Shown here in pieces: positions 21,501-29,046 of a DNA stretch of 64,000 nucleotides. Origin of the DNA: Bosea sp. OAE506. GTDB lineage: Bacteria > Pseudomonadota > Alphaproteobacteria > Rhizobiales > Beijerinckiaceae. The position numbers and the translations under genes are program-made. Within the stretch, counting starts at the first letter, position 1. Each line of letters starts with the position of its first letter. The notes beneath the pieces are model-generated. The model made no database searches. It was given only the letters and a program-made list of their open reading frames with translations, and had not been told where the DNA came from. The DNA lies in contig NZ_JBEPOB010000001.1 of the NCBI RefSeq assembly GCF_040546595.1, positions 3,225,001 to 3,289,000 on the forward strand. The letters are read 5' to 3'.

Positions 21501-22073
21501 GACGAGCAGTCGGGGCATATCAAGGAGGTCGGCTACGAGCTCTACCAGCAGATGCTGGAGGAGGCGGTGGCGGCGCTGAAATCGGGCGTCGAGTTCGAGA
21601 GCGAGGCGCAGTGGTCGCCGATGATCCAGATCGGCGCGCCCGTGATGATCCCCGAGCACTACGTCACCGACCTGACGCTCAGGCTGACCCTCTACAAGCG
21701 GCTCTCGACGCTGGACGACGATGGCGACCTGCAGTCCTTCGGCGCGGAGCTGGTCGACCGGTTCGGGCCGCTGCCGGAAGAGGTCCAGCAGCTGCTCGAG
21801 ATTGTCGCGATCAAGGCGCTGTGCAAGCGCGCCAATGTCGAGAAGGTCGAGGCGGGGCCCAAGGGCATCATCGTCGCCTTCCGCGACAACGAGTTCGCCA
21901 ACCCGGAGGGGCTTGTCTCCTATGTCGCGAAGATCGGCACGCTGGCGAAGGTGCGCCCCGACATGCGCGTCGTCTTCATCGACGATTTCGAGACGGCCGA
22001 AGCGCGGCTGAAGGGCACGCGGCGCCTGCTCACCGATCTGGCGCGGATCGCGGAGCGCAAGAAGGCGGCGTGA
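18525..22073 (+). CDS. mfd: Transcription-repair coupling factor
   Basis: Mfd removes RNA polymerase stalled at DNA lesions and recruits UvrA. The 1182-residue protein has a UvrB-like N-terminal module (FPAWDCQPYDRVSPAPSIVAHRM), the RNA polymerase interaction domain around residues 500-570 (GDLVVHVDHGIGRFIGL), a helicase core with GDVGFGKTEVALR, VDEEQHFGVNHKERLK, TLTATPIPRTLQLAM and LYQLRGRVGRS, and a C-terminal TRCF domain. The ATG at 18525 lies just after the palindromic repeat; an earlier in-frame ATG at 18438 would translate the repeat and is unlikely. Confidence 0.97.
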   Translation: MSIPPPAQIAKLQSDRILDALHRGDKPTLASVPDGFDAVVLADLTRARAKKAEGAAMLVFVARDGQRLQVLETALQFVAPDLEVMSFPAWDCQPYDRVSPAPSIVAHRMTTLSRLAKTKSGDKPRLLLTTVNAALQRVPAFSKVASESFSAAPGNMVDTEQLARWLDMNGYLRTSTVRETGEFAVRGGIVDLFPPGMPAPIRLDFFGDTLESIRTFDPETQRTTGQMRGLDLVPMSEAQMTSESIRRFRQSYITTFGTPGRDDTLYEAVSEGRRPAGLEHWLPLLAERLDTLFTYLPDVPLILDHQAEDAVGERISLIKDYYDARKAAMDQPSAGGVPYKPLKPDALYLSPADWRGIVDQSGVATLTPFQLPDSDGKLIVDLSARQGRSFAAERADNAGSVFDAAVAHVKALEKDGRRVILSAWSEGSRERLAHVLADHGLKTVQMTGSLRAAFDLKPGTTALAVWGFETGFEAGKLAVIGEQDILGDRLVRPRKKTRRPQDFIAELSSLAPGDLVVHVDHGIGRFIGLRSITAVGAPHDCLEIHYAADSKLFLPVENIELLSRYGSEDTEVALDRLGGGGWQARKAKLKQRIREMAGKLIAIAAARALKEAPRLIPQEGIYDEFCARFPYEETEDQQNTIDAVLDDMAAGRPMDRLVCGDVGFGKTEVALRAAFACALAGKQVAVVVPTTLLARQHYRNFAERFKGLPVNVGQASRFVSAQDLKAVKAGIKDGTMDIVVGTHALLGKGIEFKDLGLVIVDEEQHFGVNHKERLKEFRAEVHMLTLTATPIPRTLQLAMTGVRELSIIATPPVDRLAVRTFVTPFDPLIVREALLRERYRGGRSFYVVPRIEDIAEVKDFLDKQVPEAKVGIAHGQMAAGQLEDVMTAFYEGQYDVLLSTTIVESGLDIPTANTLIIHRADMFGLAQLYQLRGRVGRSKVRAYALFTVPATRKLTDQAEKRLKVLQSLDTLGAGFQLASHDLDIRGAGNLLGDEQSGHIKEVGYELYQQMLEEAVAALKSGVEFESEAQWSPMIQIGAPVMIPEHYVTDLTLRLTLYKRLSTLDDDGDLQSFGAELVDRFGPLPEEVQQLLEIVAIKALCKRANVEKVEAGPKGIIVAFRDNEFANPEGLVSYVAKIGTLAKVRPDMRVVFIDDFETAEARLKGTRRLLTDLARIAERKKAA

Positions 22074-22085
22074 GACGCGAGACCC

Positions 22086-23102
22086 TCAGCGCCGGCTGAC
22101 GGTGATCTCGGCGGCGCCGGCGACGTCGATGTCGACGATTGCGATGTCCGGACGGTCGATGGCGGGGAGGGCTCTGCCGCCCGCCGGGCGCTGGACGAAG
22201 ACGAGGCTCGCCAGTGCCGGATGGGCCGAAAGCCGCGAATGGGCGAGAGCCGGCTCCATCGTGCCCGGAAGCACCAGATGCACGTTGCGGCCGCCCTCGA
22301 TGCAGGCCTGCAGATCGCCGAGGCTGAACAGGCCGAGCGGCAGCAATTCGACGCCGGTCAGCATCGCCATGGCCGGGCCGCTCGCGAGGGCCGCGAGGTC
22401 GCCGCCGACCAGGGTCGTGACGATGCGGGAGGATTCCATCGGCTTGAGCAGGCGCGAGATCTCCAGCGCCTTGCCGAGGACGTCGCGCTCGCTGATCTCG
22501 ACGGGGCCGGCCATCGTCATCGCGTCGACGACCTGGAGGCCGGAGCGCCGCTCGACCTCCGGCAGCGGATGCAGCGTCGCGCTGTCCATCAGCTTGTCGA
22601 GCGGGGCGATACCGTCGGGCACCTCCGCTCCGAAGCCGCCGACGAAACGCGTACCGAAGGCGCGCACGGCCAGTTCCCGCAGCATCAGCAGCGGGCGCAG
22701 CGGGCCAACGCGGGCGACGCCGAGCGCCATCACCGCATCGGCAGCCTCGATCAACCGCAGCAGTTCCAGCTCGTTGCCATGCATCGGCATCAGCATGGGC
22801 GACAGCCCGGCGCGCAGGCACGCCAGGACCGAGAGCACCGCCTCGGGGCCGAGCGGAGCGAGGATTGCGACGCGCGCGCCGGGCTGGGCGCGGTTGATCG
22901 CGAGCAGACGCGCCAGCCGGTCGGTCGCGGCATGGAGCTGCGCGAAACTCAGCGAGCCGGGCACGACGTCGCTCCAGCCCTGGCGGCCCGGCGGGTCGCG
23001 CAGGGCCGGCTCGTAGCCACGTCCCGCCGCGAGCGCCTGGAGCAGCGTGTCGAAGTGGAGGCCGTCGAGCAGGGCGGCGGCTTCGTCCGGTTCTGCCCGC
23101 AT
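22086..23102 (-). CDS. Degenerate AMP-binding (acyl-CoA synthetase-like) protein
   Basis: The 338-residue protein begins like the N-terminal lobe of adenylate-forming enzymes: SLSFAQLHAATDRLARLLA, PGARVAILAPLGPEAVLSVLACLRAGLSPMLMPMHGNELELLRLIEAADAVMALG. The ATP-binding signature (YTSGTTGxPK type) and the C-terminal lid with its catalytic lysine are absent, and the length is well below the usual 500 or more. No stop interrupts it, so it is a maintained short form and not a fresh pseudogene. It follows the binding-protein gene by 11 bases on the same strand. Catalytic adenylation looks doubtful. Confidence 0.7.
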   Translation of the reverse strand: MRAEPDEAAALLDGLHFDTLLQALAAGRGYEPALRDPPGRQGWSDVVPGSLSFAQLHAATDRLARLLAINRAQPGARVAILAPLGPEAVLSVLACLRAGLSPMLMPMHGNELELLRLIEAADAVMALGVARVGPLRPLLMLRELAVRAFGTRFVGGFGAEVPDGIAPLDKLMDSATLHPLPEVERRSGLQVVDAMTMAGPVEISERDVLGKALEISRLLKPMESSRIVTTLVGGDLAALASGPAMAMLTGVELLPLGLFSLGDLQACIEGGRNVHLVLPGTMEPALAHSRLSAHPALASLVFVQRPAGGRALPAIDRPDIAIVDIDVAGAAEITVSRR

Positions 23103-23113
23103 CGCGCGGTCTC

Positions 23114-24985
23114 TCAGTTGGCCGGGGCCGGCGTCGCCGGGAGGCGCGCCAGGACTTCGGTGGACAGGAAGAAGGCGGGCTTGCGGGCGGGCAGGACGAT
23201 GTCGCGCCCGTGCGCCACCCACATGTCGGGCAGGTAGTAGAGCGGCACGACATAGAAGCCCGACAGCAGGAGCCGGTCGAGGCTTCGCGCAGCGGCAACG
23301 AAATCCTCGCGCTCGCGGGCCGCGAGCAGCGCCTGTAGCGTCGCGTCGATGGCCGGAGAGGCCACGCCCGCATAGTTCAGCGAGCCCTTGCGGCCGGCAT
23401 TGGCCGAGCCCCAGCGGCCGATCTGCTCGTTGCCGGGTGAGGCGGAGACCGGCCAGGTCCACTGGATCATGTCGAAGTCGAAGGCTGAGAGCCGGCGCCA
23501 GTACTGCACATCGTCGATCAGCCGGACATCGACGCGGATGCCAAGGCGCCCAAGCGACTGGGCATAGTTCAGTGCCAGCCGCTCCTGTGGACGGTTGGTG
23601 ACGGTGATCTCGAAGGCGAGCGCATCGCCCCCCTTCGTGCTCCGCAGCACGCCGTCGACCATGCCGTAGCCGGCCTTGTTGAGCAGGTCGAGCGCGCGGC
23701 GGGCCTGCTCGCGGTCGCGGCCCGATCCGTCGGTGGCCGAGGGCAGCCAGCTGCCCGTCAGGATGTCGGGCCTGACCGCGCCGGGGAAGGCAGCAAGCAG
23801 GGCCTGCTCGCGCGGGCCGACCGGCTGTCCGAGCGCCGAGAGCTCCGAATCGGAGAAGAAGCTGCCGGCGCGGCGATAGACGCCGTGGAAGAGGTTGCGG
23901 TTGACCCATTCGAAATCGAACATCATCGCCAGCGCCTCGCGCACGCGGATGTCGGCGAAAGGCGGGCGGCGCGTGTTGAAGACGAGGCCGGTCATGCCCT
24001 TGGGCGCCTCGAAATGCAGGGTCTGGCGCAGGATGCGCCCGTCGCGGACGGCCGGAAGGTCGTAGCCGGTCATCCAGCGGGTCGGATCCGGCTCGATGCG
24101 GACGTCGTAGAGTCCGGCCTTGAAGGCCTCGAACAGGGCGTTGGCATCGCGGTAGAAATCGTAGCGGATCTCGTCGGCGTTGAAGAGTCCGCGGGTCAGG
24201 GGATGATCCTCGGCCCAGAAGTCGCTGCGCCGCTTCAGCGTGATGGTGGCGCCGGGCACCAGATCGGAGACGACATAGGGTCCCGAGCCCAGCGCCGGCT
24301 TGAAGCTCGTCTCGCCGAAGGTCTCGGCATTGGTCGCGTGCTTGGCGAAGATCGGCATGGCGCCGATGACCAGCGGCAATTCGCGGTTGCTGCCGTCTCC
24401 GAGCTCGAACTCGACGCGGCGCGGCGAGGGGGTCTCGACGCGGGTGACGCGGCCGAGGCTCGAGCGGTGGAAGGGCTTTCCCTTGCTCTTCAGCATCTCG
24501 AAGGTGAAGACCACGTCCTGCGCCGTCACCGGCGTGCCGTCCGAGAAGCGAGCGCGCTCGTCGATCTCGAAGGCGAGGCGGGTGCGGGCCTCGTTCAGCT
24601 CGACCCGCGAGGCCAGCAGCCCATAGGCGGTGAAGGGCTCGTCGGCCGAACGGAACAGCAGGCTCTGCTGGACATAGCGCGGCACGGCATCCGGAGCGAC
24701 CCCGAGAACGACCAGCGGGTTGAGGCTGTCGAAGGTGCCCTGCTGGCCGAAGACGATGCGCCCACCCTTGGGTGCCTTCGGATCGGCATAGGGCAGATGC
24801 GCGAAGCCACGCGGCAAGGCGGGCTCGCCATGCATGGCGATTGCATGGTCGACCGCCACGGGCGCTCCCGGCGTGGCCGATTCGGCATGCGCCACCGCCG
24901 CCATCCCCAGGATGAGCGCCGACAGGACCGTCAAGGTTTGGGCCGCGGCGCGTGAGGCCGCCCTGGCCGCGTGAAGCAAAAGCAT
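23114..24985 (-). CDS. Extracellular solute-binding protein, family 5 (YejA-like)
   Basis: Periplasmic component of a peptide-type ABC transporter. The 623-residue protein has a signal peptide (to about residue 34, ending AVAHA). The family 5 pattern includes HLPYADPKAPKGGRIVFGQQGTFDSLNPL, RFSDGTPVTAQDVVFTFEMLKSKGKP and FEAPKGMTGLVFNTRRPPFADIRVREAL. These fit the YejA branch, which binds oligopeptides or microcin C-like compounds. The ATG at 24985 has AGGTTGGA upstream, better than 25018. No permease or ATPase genes are nearby, so it is an orphan, paired only with the AMP-binding-like gene. Confidence 0.88.
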   Translation of the reverse strand: MLLLHAARAASRAAAQTLTVLSALILGMAAVAHAESATPGAPVAVDHAIAMHGEPALPRGFAHLPYADPKAPKGGRIVFGQQGTFDSLNPLVVLGVAPDAVPRYVQQSLLFRSADEPFTAYGLLASRVELNEARTRLAFEIDERARFSDGTPVTAQDVVFTFEMLKSKGKPFHRSSLGRVTRVETPSPRRVEFELGDGSNRELPLVIGAMPIFAKHATNAETFGETSFKPALGSGPYVVSDLVPGATITLKRRSDFWAEDHPLTRGLFNADEIRYDFYRDANALFEAFKAGLYDVRIEPDPTRWMTGYDLPAVRDGRILRQTLHFEAPKGMTGLVFNTRRPPFADIRVREALAMMFDFEWVNRNLFHGVYRRAGSFFSDSELSALGQPVGPREQALLAAFPGAVRPDILTGSWLPSATDGSGRDREQARRALDLLNKAGYGMVDGVLRSTKGGDALAFEITVTNRPQERLALNYAQSLGRLGIRVDVRLIDDVQYWRRLSAFDFDMIQWTWPVSASPGNEQIGRWGSANAGRKGSLNYAGVASPAIDATLQALLAAREREDFVAAARSLDRLLLSGFYVVPLYYLPDMWVAHGRDIVLPARKPAFFLSTEVLARLPATPAPAN

Positions 24986-25226
24986 CGTCCAACCTGATTC
25001 TCGGGCCGATGATAACATGGCGGGGCGTGCGCCGGGCAGCTATTCGGGCTGGAATCCCCCAGCGGAACTCGCTAAAGCCGAGCCGATACGTCATGCTCAC
25101 GCCGCATTCGCCCCTGAAGTGCACGGCTTGCGATAGCCGGCGCGGATATGCGATGGGGCTGTCGGTGGTGACGCGCGCGGCTTGCGAAGTCGTGATCCCG
25201 AATTCGCCTGATTTAAGGAAAGTGCC

Positions 25227-25988
25227 ATGTCCGCTTCGTTTCGCCGGTCCGCTCGCGCCCTGAGCTTTGCTCTCAGCACGGCGATCGGCCTTGCTCCGAT
25301 GGCCTCCTTCGCGCAGCAGGCGCAGCCGCGTCCCGCCGCTCCGCGTCCGGCCCAACCCGCACCGGCCCAGCCCGTCCAGGGTGGCGCCGGTCCGACCGTC
25401 GTGCAGGTCAAGCCCGAGCCTTCCCAGACGAGCTGGACCAAGGTCTGCGGCAAGGACGAGGCCGCCAACAAGGAAATCTGCTACACCACCCGCGACTTCG
25501 TCTCGGATCAGGGGCAGCCGGTGCTCGCCGTCGCGATCTACGACGTGAAGGGCGACCCTAACAAGATCGTGCGCTTCCTGATGCCGCTGGGCCTGCTGCT
25601 GCAGCCGGGCATCCGCTTCGGCGTCGACACCGCCCAGCCGACCCCCGGACGCTACGCCATCTGCTTCCCGAACGGCTGCTTCGCCGAGGCGCAGGTGAAG
25701 GACGACTTCATCAACTCGATGAAGAAGGGCTCCAACCTCAGCGTCAGCGTGCAGAACCAGGGCGCCCGCGAGGTCTCCTTCTCGATCCCGCTGACGGACT
25801 TCGCCAAGGGCTTCGACGGCCCCGCGATCGATCCGAAGGTTCTGGAAGACCAGCAGAAGCAGCTTCAGGACGAGCTGGCCAAGCGCCAGGAGGAGCTGCG
25901 CCAGCGGCTCGGCGGCGGCGGGGCCAATGCGGCGCCAGGCGCCGCTCCCACTCCGGGTGCCGCTCCGGCGACCCCGCCGAAGCCCTGA
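25227..25988 (+). CDS. Invasion-associated locus B (IalB) family protein
   Basis: This is a secreted 253-residue protein with a signal peptide ending near ASFAQQ and a Pro/Ala/Gln linker (residues 30-55). The IalB domain has QTSWTKVCGKDEAANKEICYTTRDF, RFLMPLGLLLQPGIRFGVD and YAICFPNGCFAEAQV, with two cysteine pairs as in the family. A coiled-coil-like EDQQKQLQDELAKRQEEL segment and a Pro/Ala tail follow. IalB is linked to erythrocyte entry in Bartonella, but homologs are common in free-living Hyphomicrobiales, so no invasion role is implied. AAGGAAA precedes the ATG. Confidence 0.9.
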   Translation: MSASFRRSARALSFALSTAIGLAPMASFAQQAQPRPAAPRPAQPAPAQPVQGGAGPTVVQVKPEPSQTSWTKVCGKDEAANKEICYTTRDFVSDQGQPVLAVAIYDVKGDPNKIVRFLMPLGLLLQPGIRFGVDTAQPTPGRYAICFPNGCFAEAQVKDDFINSMKKGSNLSVSVQNQGAREVSFSIPLTDFAKGFDGPAIDPKVLEDQQKQLQDELAKRQEELRQRLGGGGANAAPGAAPTPGAAPATPPKP

Positions 25989-26010
25989 GCGAAGCTTCAC
26001 GCCCAAAAGC

Positions 26011-26040
26011 AAACAGGCCGCCCGATACGGCGGCCTGTTT
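26011..26040. terminator. Bidirectional intrinsic terminator between ialB and hspQ
   Basis: A perfect 12-bp stem (26011-26022 with 26029-26040) around CGATAC has AAA at its 5' base and TTT at its 3' base, so it can stop transcripts from both sides. It lies 22 bases after ialB and 33 bases after the convergent hspQ. Confidence 0.8.
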
Positions 26041-26073
26041 CGTTTCCGGTGCCGGCAAACCGCGATATGCGCG

Positions 26074-26403
26074 TCAGTTCAGCCCGGCGCGGTCGATTTG
26101 GTAGCGGCCCTTGCGGTCGCGGCGGAAGAATTCCTTCGCCTGCGGATGGCGCACGGGGCGGCCGGTCTCGTCGATGACGAGGTTCTGCTCCGAGACATAG
26201 GCGACGTATTCCGTCTCGTCGTTCTCGGCGAAGAGGTGGTAGAAGGGCTGGTCCTTGGACGGGCGCAGATGCTCGGGGATTGCGAGCCACCACTCCTCGG
26301 TGTTTGAGAACACCGGGTCGACGTCGAAGATCACGCCCCGGAACGGGTAGACCCGGTGCTTGACGACCTGGCCGATCCTGAACTTGGCGGAACGTGCTTC
26401 CAT
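26074..26403 (-). CDS. hspQ: Heat shock protein HspQ
   Basis: HspQ (YccV-like) is a small beta-barrel protein known in E. coli to adjust Lon protease specificity. The 109-residue protein shows AKFRIGQVVKHRVYPFRGVIFDVDPVFSNTEEWW and QPFYHLFAENDETEYVAYVSEQNLV, the full family core, and a basic tail HPQAKEFFRRDRKGRY. The ATG at 26403 begins just before the conserved core. An ATG at 26418 would add five residues and cannot be excluded. Confidence 0.93.
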   Translation of the reverse strand: MEARSAKFRIGQVVKHRVYPFRGVIFDVDPVFSNTEEWWLAIPEHLRPSKDQPFYHLFAENDETEYVAYVSEQNLVIDETGRPVRHPQAKEFFRRDRKGRYQIDRAGLN

Positions 26404-26509
26404 TGGTGAGCGATCCATCGGTACGGAAGAGCGAGGGTGGACCCCTGCGCTTGCGTGAGAATTGCGTCGCAAATAGGTCAAAATCAACCGGTTTCCGCGC
26501 TGCGCTCCA

Positions 26510-27559
26510 TCACATCCCGTAATGCGCGGCGAGCTGCGGATCGCGCGCGGCGACCTGCCGGGCGAGATCGACGATGACCTTGGCCTGTTTCCAGGTGGCG
26601 TCGTCCTGCATCTTGCCGTCGATCATCACCGCGCCCGAGCCGTCCGGCATGGCCTCGATGATGCGCTTCGCGAAGGCGACCTCGGCCGGGTCGGGGCTGA
26701 AGACGCGCTTGGCGATGGCGATCTGCGAGGGGTGCAGCGTCCAGGCTCCCGCGCAGCCGAGCAGGAAGGCGTTGCGGAACTGGGCCTCGCAGGCCGCCTC
26801 GTCCGCAAAATCGCCGAAGGGGCCGTAGAAGGGCTTGATGCCGGTCGCCGCGCAGGCATCGACCATCTTCGCCAGCGTGTAGTGCCAGAGATCCTGCTGC
26901 GCGACCGCGCGCGAGGCGCCATCGGGCGTGGGATCGGCGATCACCTTGTATTCGGGATGACCGCCGCCGACGCGGGTCGTCTTCATCGCCCGCGACGCGG
27001 CGAGATCGGCCGGGCCCAGGCTCATGCCGTGCATGCGCGGCGAGGCGGTGGCGATGGTCTCGACGTTCTTGACGCCCTCTGCCGTCTCCAGGATGGCGTG
27101 GATCAGGATCGGCTTGGGCAGACAATGCTTCGCCTCGAACTGGGCGAGCAACTGGTCGACATAATGGATGTCCCACGGGCCCTCGACCTTGGGCACCATC
27201 ACGACGTCGAGCTTGCCGCCGATCTGCGCCATGATCGCGGTGATGTCGTCGAGAAACCAGGGCGAGTTCAGCGCGTTCACCCGCGTCCACAGCCCGGTCT
27301 TGCCGAAATCCACCGCCTGGCCCATGGCGATGAAGCCGTCGCGGGCCGCCTGCTTGGCCTCGACGGGGATGGCGTCCTCGAGATTGCCGAGCACGATGTC
27401 GACGGTAGGCGCGAGGTCGCCGACCTTGGCGCGAACCTTCTCCAGATGCGGCGGCACGAAATGGATCATCCGCTCGAGCCGCAGAGGCAGCTCCCGAAAG
27501 GGCTCGGGCGCGCCGATCGCGAGAGGCCGGAAGAACTGGCGCGGCGTCTTGGTGGTCAT
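26510..27559 (-). CDS. HpcH/HpaI-family CoA ester lyase (malyl-CoA lyase-like)
   Basis: The 349-residue protein belongs to the citrate lyase beta/malyl-CoA lyase group that cleaves or forms CoA thioesters such as malyl-Co[56 protein letters not shown] and [16 protein letters not shown] are the barrel and metal-binding motifs, with Glu in ETAEGV and Asp in GPADL the likely Mg ligands. The ATG at 27559 has AGGGAG nine bases upstream. Exact substrate (malyl-, methylmalyl- or citramalyl-CoA) cannot be told. It stands alone with no glyoxylate-cycle genes beside it. Confidence 0.87.
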   Translation of the reverse strand: MTTKTPRQFFRPLAIGAPEPFRELPLRLERMIHFVPPHLEKVRAKVGDLAPTVDIVLGNLEDAIPVEAKQAARDGFIAMGQAVDFGKTGLWTRVNALNSPWFLDDITAIMAQIGGKLDVVMVPKVEGPWDIHYVDQLLAQFEAKHCLPKPILIHAILETAEGVKNVETIATASPRMHGMSLGPADLAASRAMKTTRVGGGHPEYKVIADPTPDGASRAVAQQDLWHYTLAKMVDACAATGIKPFYGPFGDFADEAACEAQFRNAFLLGCAGAWTLHPSQIAIAKRVFSPDPAEVAFAKRIIEAMPDGSGAVMIDGKMQDDATWKQAKVIVDLARQVAARDPQLAAHYGM

Positions 27560-27736
27560 CGGGCACTCCCTGCTGCGGTGCAGCGAATGTGGCGGAGCGG
27601 GGAGGGCGCGTCCATCCTCCCTTGGGCGGGAGAGGTGGGTGGGAGGTAGTATGGACGATGATGGTCGTGGCAAAGCGGCCATGGCGAGGCAGCTTTAGAT
27701 CTGACTTGGTCGGCACCCAGCTACCTGAAACTGGGA

Positions 27737-28345
27737 TCACTCCTCCGCAGGTTCAGGTGGGGGCGCGGAGCGCTCGAGAAATTGGCGAGGCTTCTCAAGC
27801 CTTTTTGGCAGAGAAGGCTTTTCTAGCGAACCTAAAGGCTTAACCCCGGCCTCGCCTGGCTGAAGCCCCCAAAGATGCGAAATGATTTGGTCAGCGTGCG
27901 CGCGACCAATCTCAATCTTTTCGGCAAAGCCGACAATTTCTGCCGGCGCTACGAGTTGTTCGTGCATCACAAAGCGCGATTTGGCGCTGTTGGTTTGAAT
28001 ATGTCCGCCAGCTTCGAGTGAGCCATTCCCACCAATATGTTTAATTCCGTGTATGTAATAATTTCTGTACTCTCGCATTCGTTCGAAGTATTTTGTCGAA
28101 TGTAAAAGGTGGTCCGATAGGGGTGGGTCTGTAAAGTCAGCCGCGTAGGTGTTTATCGCGTTGATCATCGCGGTTGATCCCATCTCGGAGATCAACACGT
28201 CAGCCTTGGGGCCGCCCCCGATGATGCTATATAGGATCAACGACAGCATGGCCTCGTAGTTGTTCCAGCGGACGAGAACATAGGCGAGGTCCGTGAGAAA
28301 ATCCTGGTGCGCCTGCGGCAGCGCGACAACGAGCGGGTTTCGCAT
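27737..28345 (-). CDS. Unknown protein with HEPN-like R-x4-H motif
   Basis: I do not recognise a named family for this 202-residue protein. The first 120 residues look helical, with RWNNYEAMLSLILYSIIGGG and STKYFERMREYRNYYIHGIKHIGG. R94-N95-x3-H99 fits the R-N-x3-H motif of HEPN nucleases found in many toxin and abortive-infection proteins. The C-terminal 45 residues are Pro/Glu/Lys-rich. Base composition is visibly more AT-rich than neighbours, and the gene lies beside a tRNA-like gene, suggesting transfer. No antitoxin-like partner was found adjacent. Function remains a guess. Confidence 0.6.
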   Translation of the reverse strand: MRNPLVVALPQAHQDFLTDLAYVLVRWNNYEAMLSLILYSIIGGGPKADVLISEMGSTAMINAINTYAADFTDPPLSDHLLHSTKYFERMREYRNYYIHGIKHIGGNGSLEAGGHIQTNSAKSRFVMHEQLVAPAEIVGFAEKIEIGRAHADQIISHLWGLQPGEAGVKPLGSLEKPSLPKRLEKPRQFLERSAPPPEPAEE

Positions 28346-28520
28346 GAGGCTGACAACTCCGAAGATCAGAGGCGCGATCAGGTGCTAACGCAAATGATGG
28401 CGACGCCGTTGAGGCTGCGGGGCGATTCCAAGCGGGCCTAGAAATCCGTCAAGGACAATAAGACCCAATCCAACGCAAAGAAGGATTGACGCGCTTCCAA
28501 CCTCGTAGTGAGGATGGCGG

Positions 28521-28609
28521 CGGGCACGGTTGGACTCGAACCAACATTCTCCGGATTACCAATCCGGTGCTGTGCGCCCTCGTGAGGCTTCCAGTTCAGC
28601 TACGTGCCC
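28521..28609 (-). tRNA. tRNA-Thr(GGT)-like gene with enlarged D-loop
   Basis: Read on the minus strand, a perfect 7-bp acceptor stem (GGGCACG with CGTGCCC), T-arm GTTGG-TTCGAGT-CCAAC, and anticodon arm CCGGA-TTGGTAA-TCCGG with anticodon GGT are present. The D-stem GCTG/CAGC also pairs, but its loop is 24 nt instead of about 8-11, so the gene is 89 nt long without CCA. The discriminator base is G and CCA is not encoded. It may be functional, or a decaying or foreign tRNA. Confidence 0.55.
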
Positions 28610-28617
28610 TCGATACG

Positions 28618-28642
28618 GGCCGGGCGTCGTGAGCGCCCGGCC
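28618..28642. other. GC-rich hairpin immediately upstream of the tRNA-Thr-like gene
   Basis: GGCCGGGCG (28618-28626) pairs with CGCCCGGCC (28634-28642) around TCGTGAG. On the plus strand it is followed by only TTTC, weak for a terminator. Relative to the tRNA-like gene it is 5' and could form part of its precursor leader. Confidence 0.4.
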
Positions 28643-29046
28643 TTTCTCGATTCGCCGCCTAAGAGCGGAACACGGCCAGAACGAGAGGTGGAGTCCACGA
28701 GCGTGCCTCGCACTGCTCTCGCCCCGGTTGTCCACGCGAATCTGACGTTTGGCGCGTCGCTTGCGCACGACGCGGGCCGCTTTGCGGCTTCCGCGATTGA
28801 GGCTTTGCCAGCCGGCCGATAGGCGAGGCACTTGCACGGATTGCGTATTGATGCGTTATCGGGCGCTATGACAGAATGCCTAGGACGATAATCCGTCCAT
28901 TTATTCCTAGGCATTCAGTCTTGCCCGCATCCTCCGCTGGCCGCCCCGGCGTCCTTGCGTCTTGCGTGCCGGCCGGCACCGGCTAAACAGCGCCGGGCAG
29001 GTCGATCCCTCTCGCGGTCGGCGCCTCCGCTGGGACTGTCGACCGC
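28643..29046. other. Gene-free stretch before the AEC transporter
   Basis: No open frame here matches a known family. It contains the long inverted repeat at 28870-28920. The rest is GC-rich sequence without recognisable promoters. The transporter start at 29047 has no strong ribosome binding site, with CTGTCGACCGC directly upstream. Confidence 0.4.
28870..28920. repeat. 15-bp inverted repeat with 21-nt spacer, containing CCTAGG
   Basis: GACAGAATGCCTAGG (28870-28884) and CCTAGGCATTCAGTC (28906-28920) pair at 14 of 15 positions, with 11 bp uninterrupted next to the spacer. The spacer is AT-rich compared with the surroundings. It could be a regulator operator, a hairpin in RNA, or the footprint of a mobile element. 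Confidence 0.55.

Noticed and set aside
23103..26012. Minus-strand frame running from the adenylation-like gene upstream through the binding protein to ialB
   Set aside because: Same frame as the adenylation-like gene, but out of frame with the clearly coding binding protein; the real start is at 23102.
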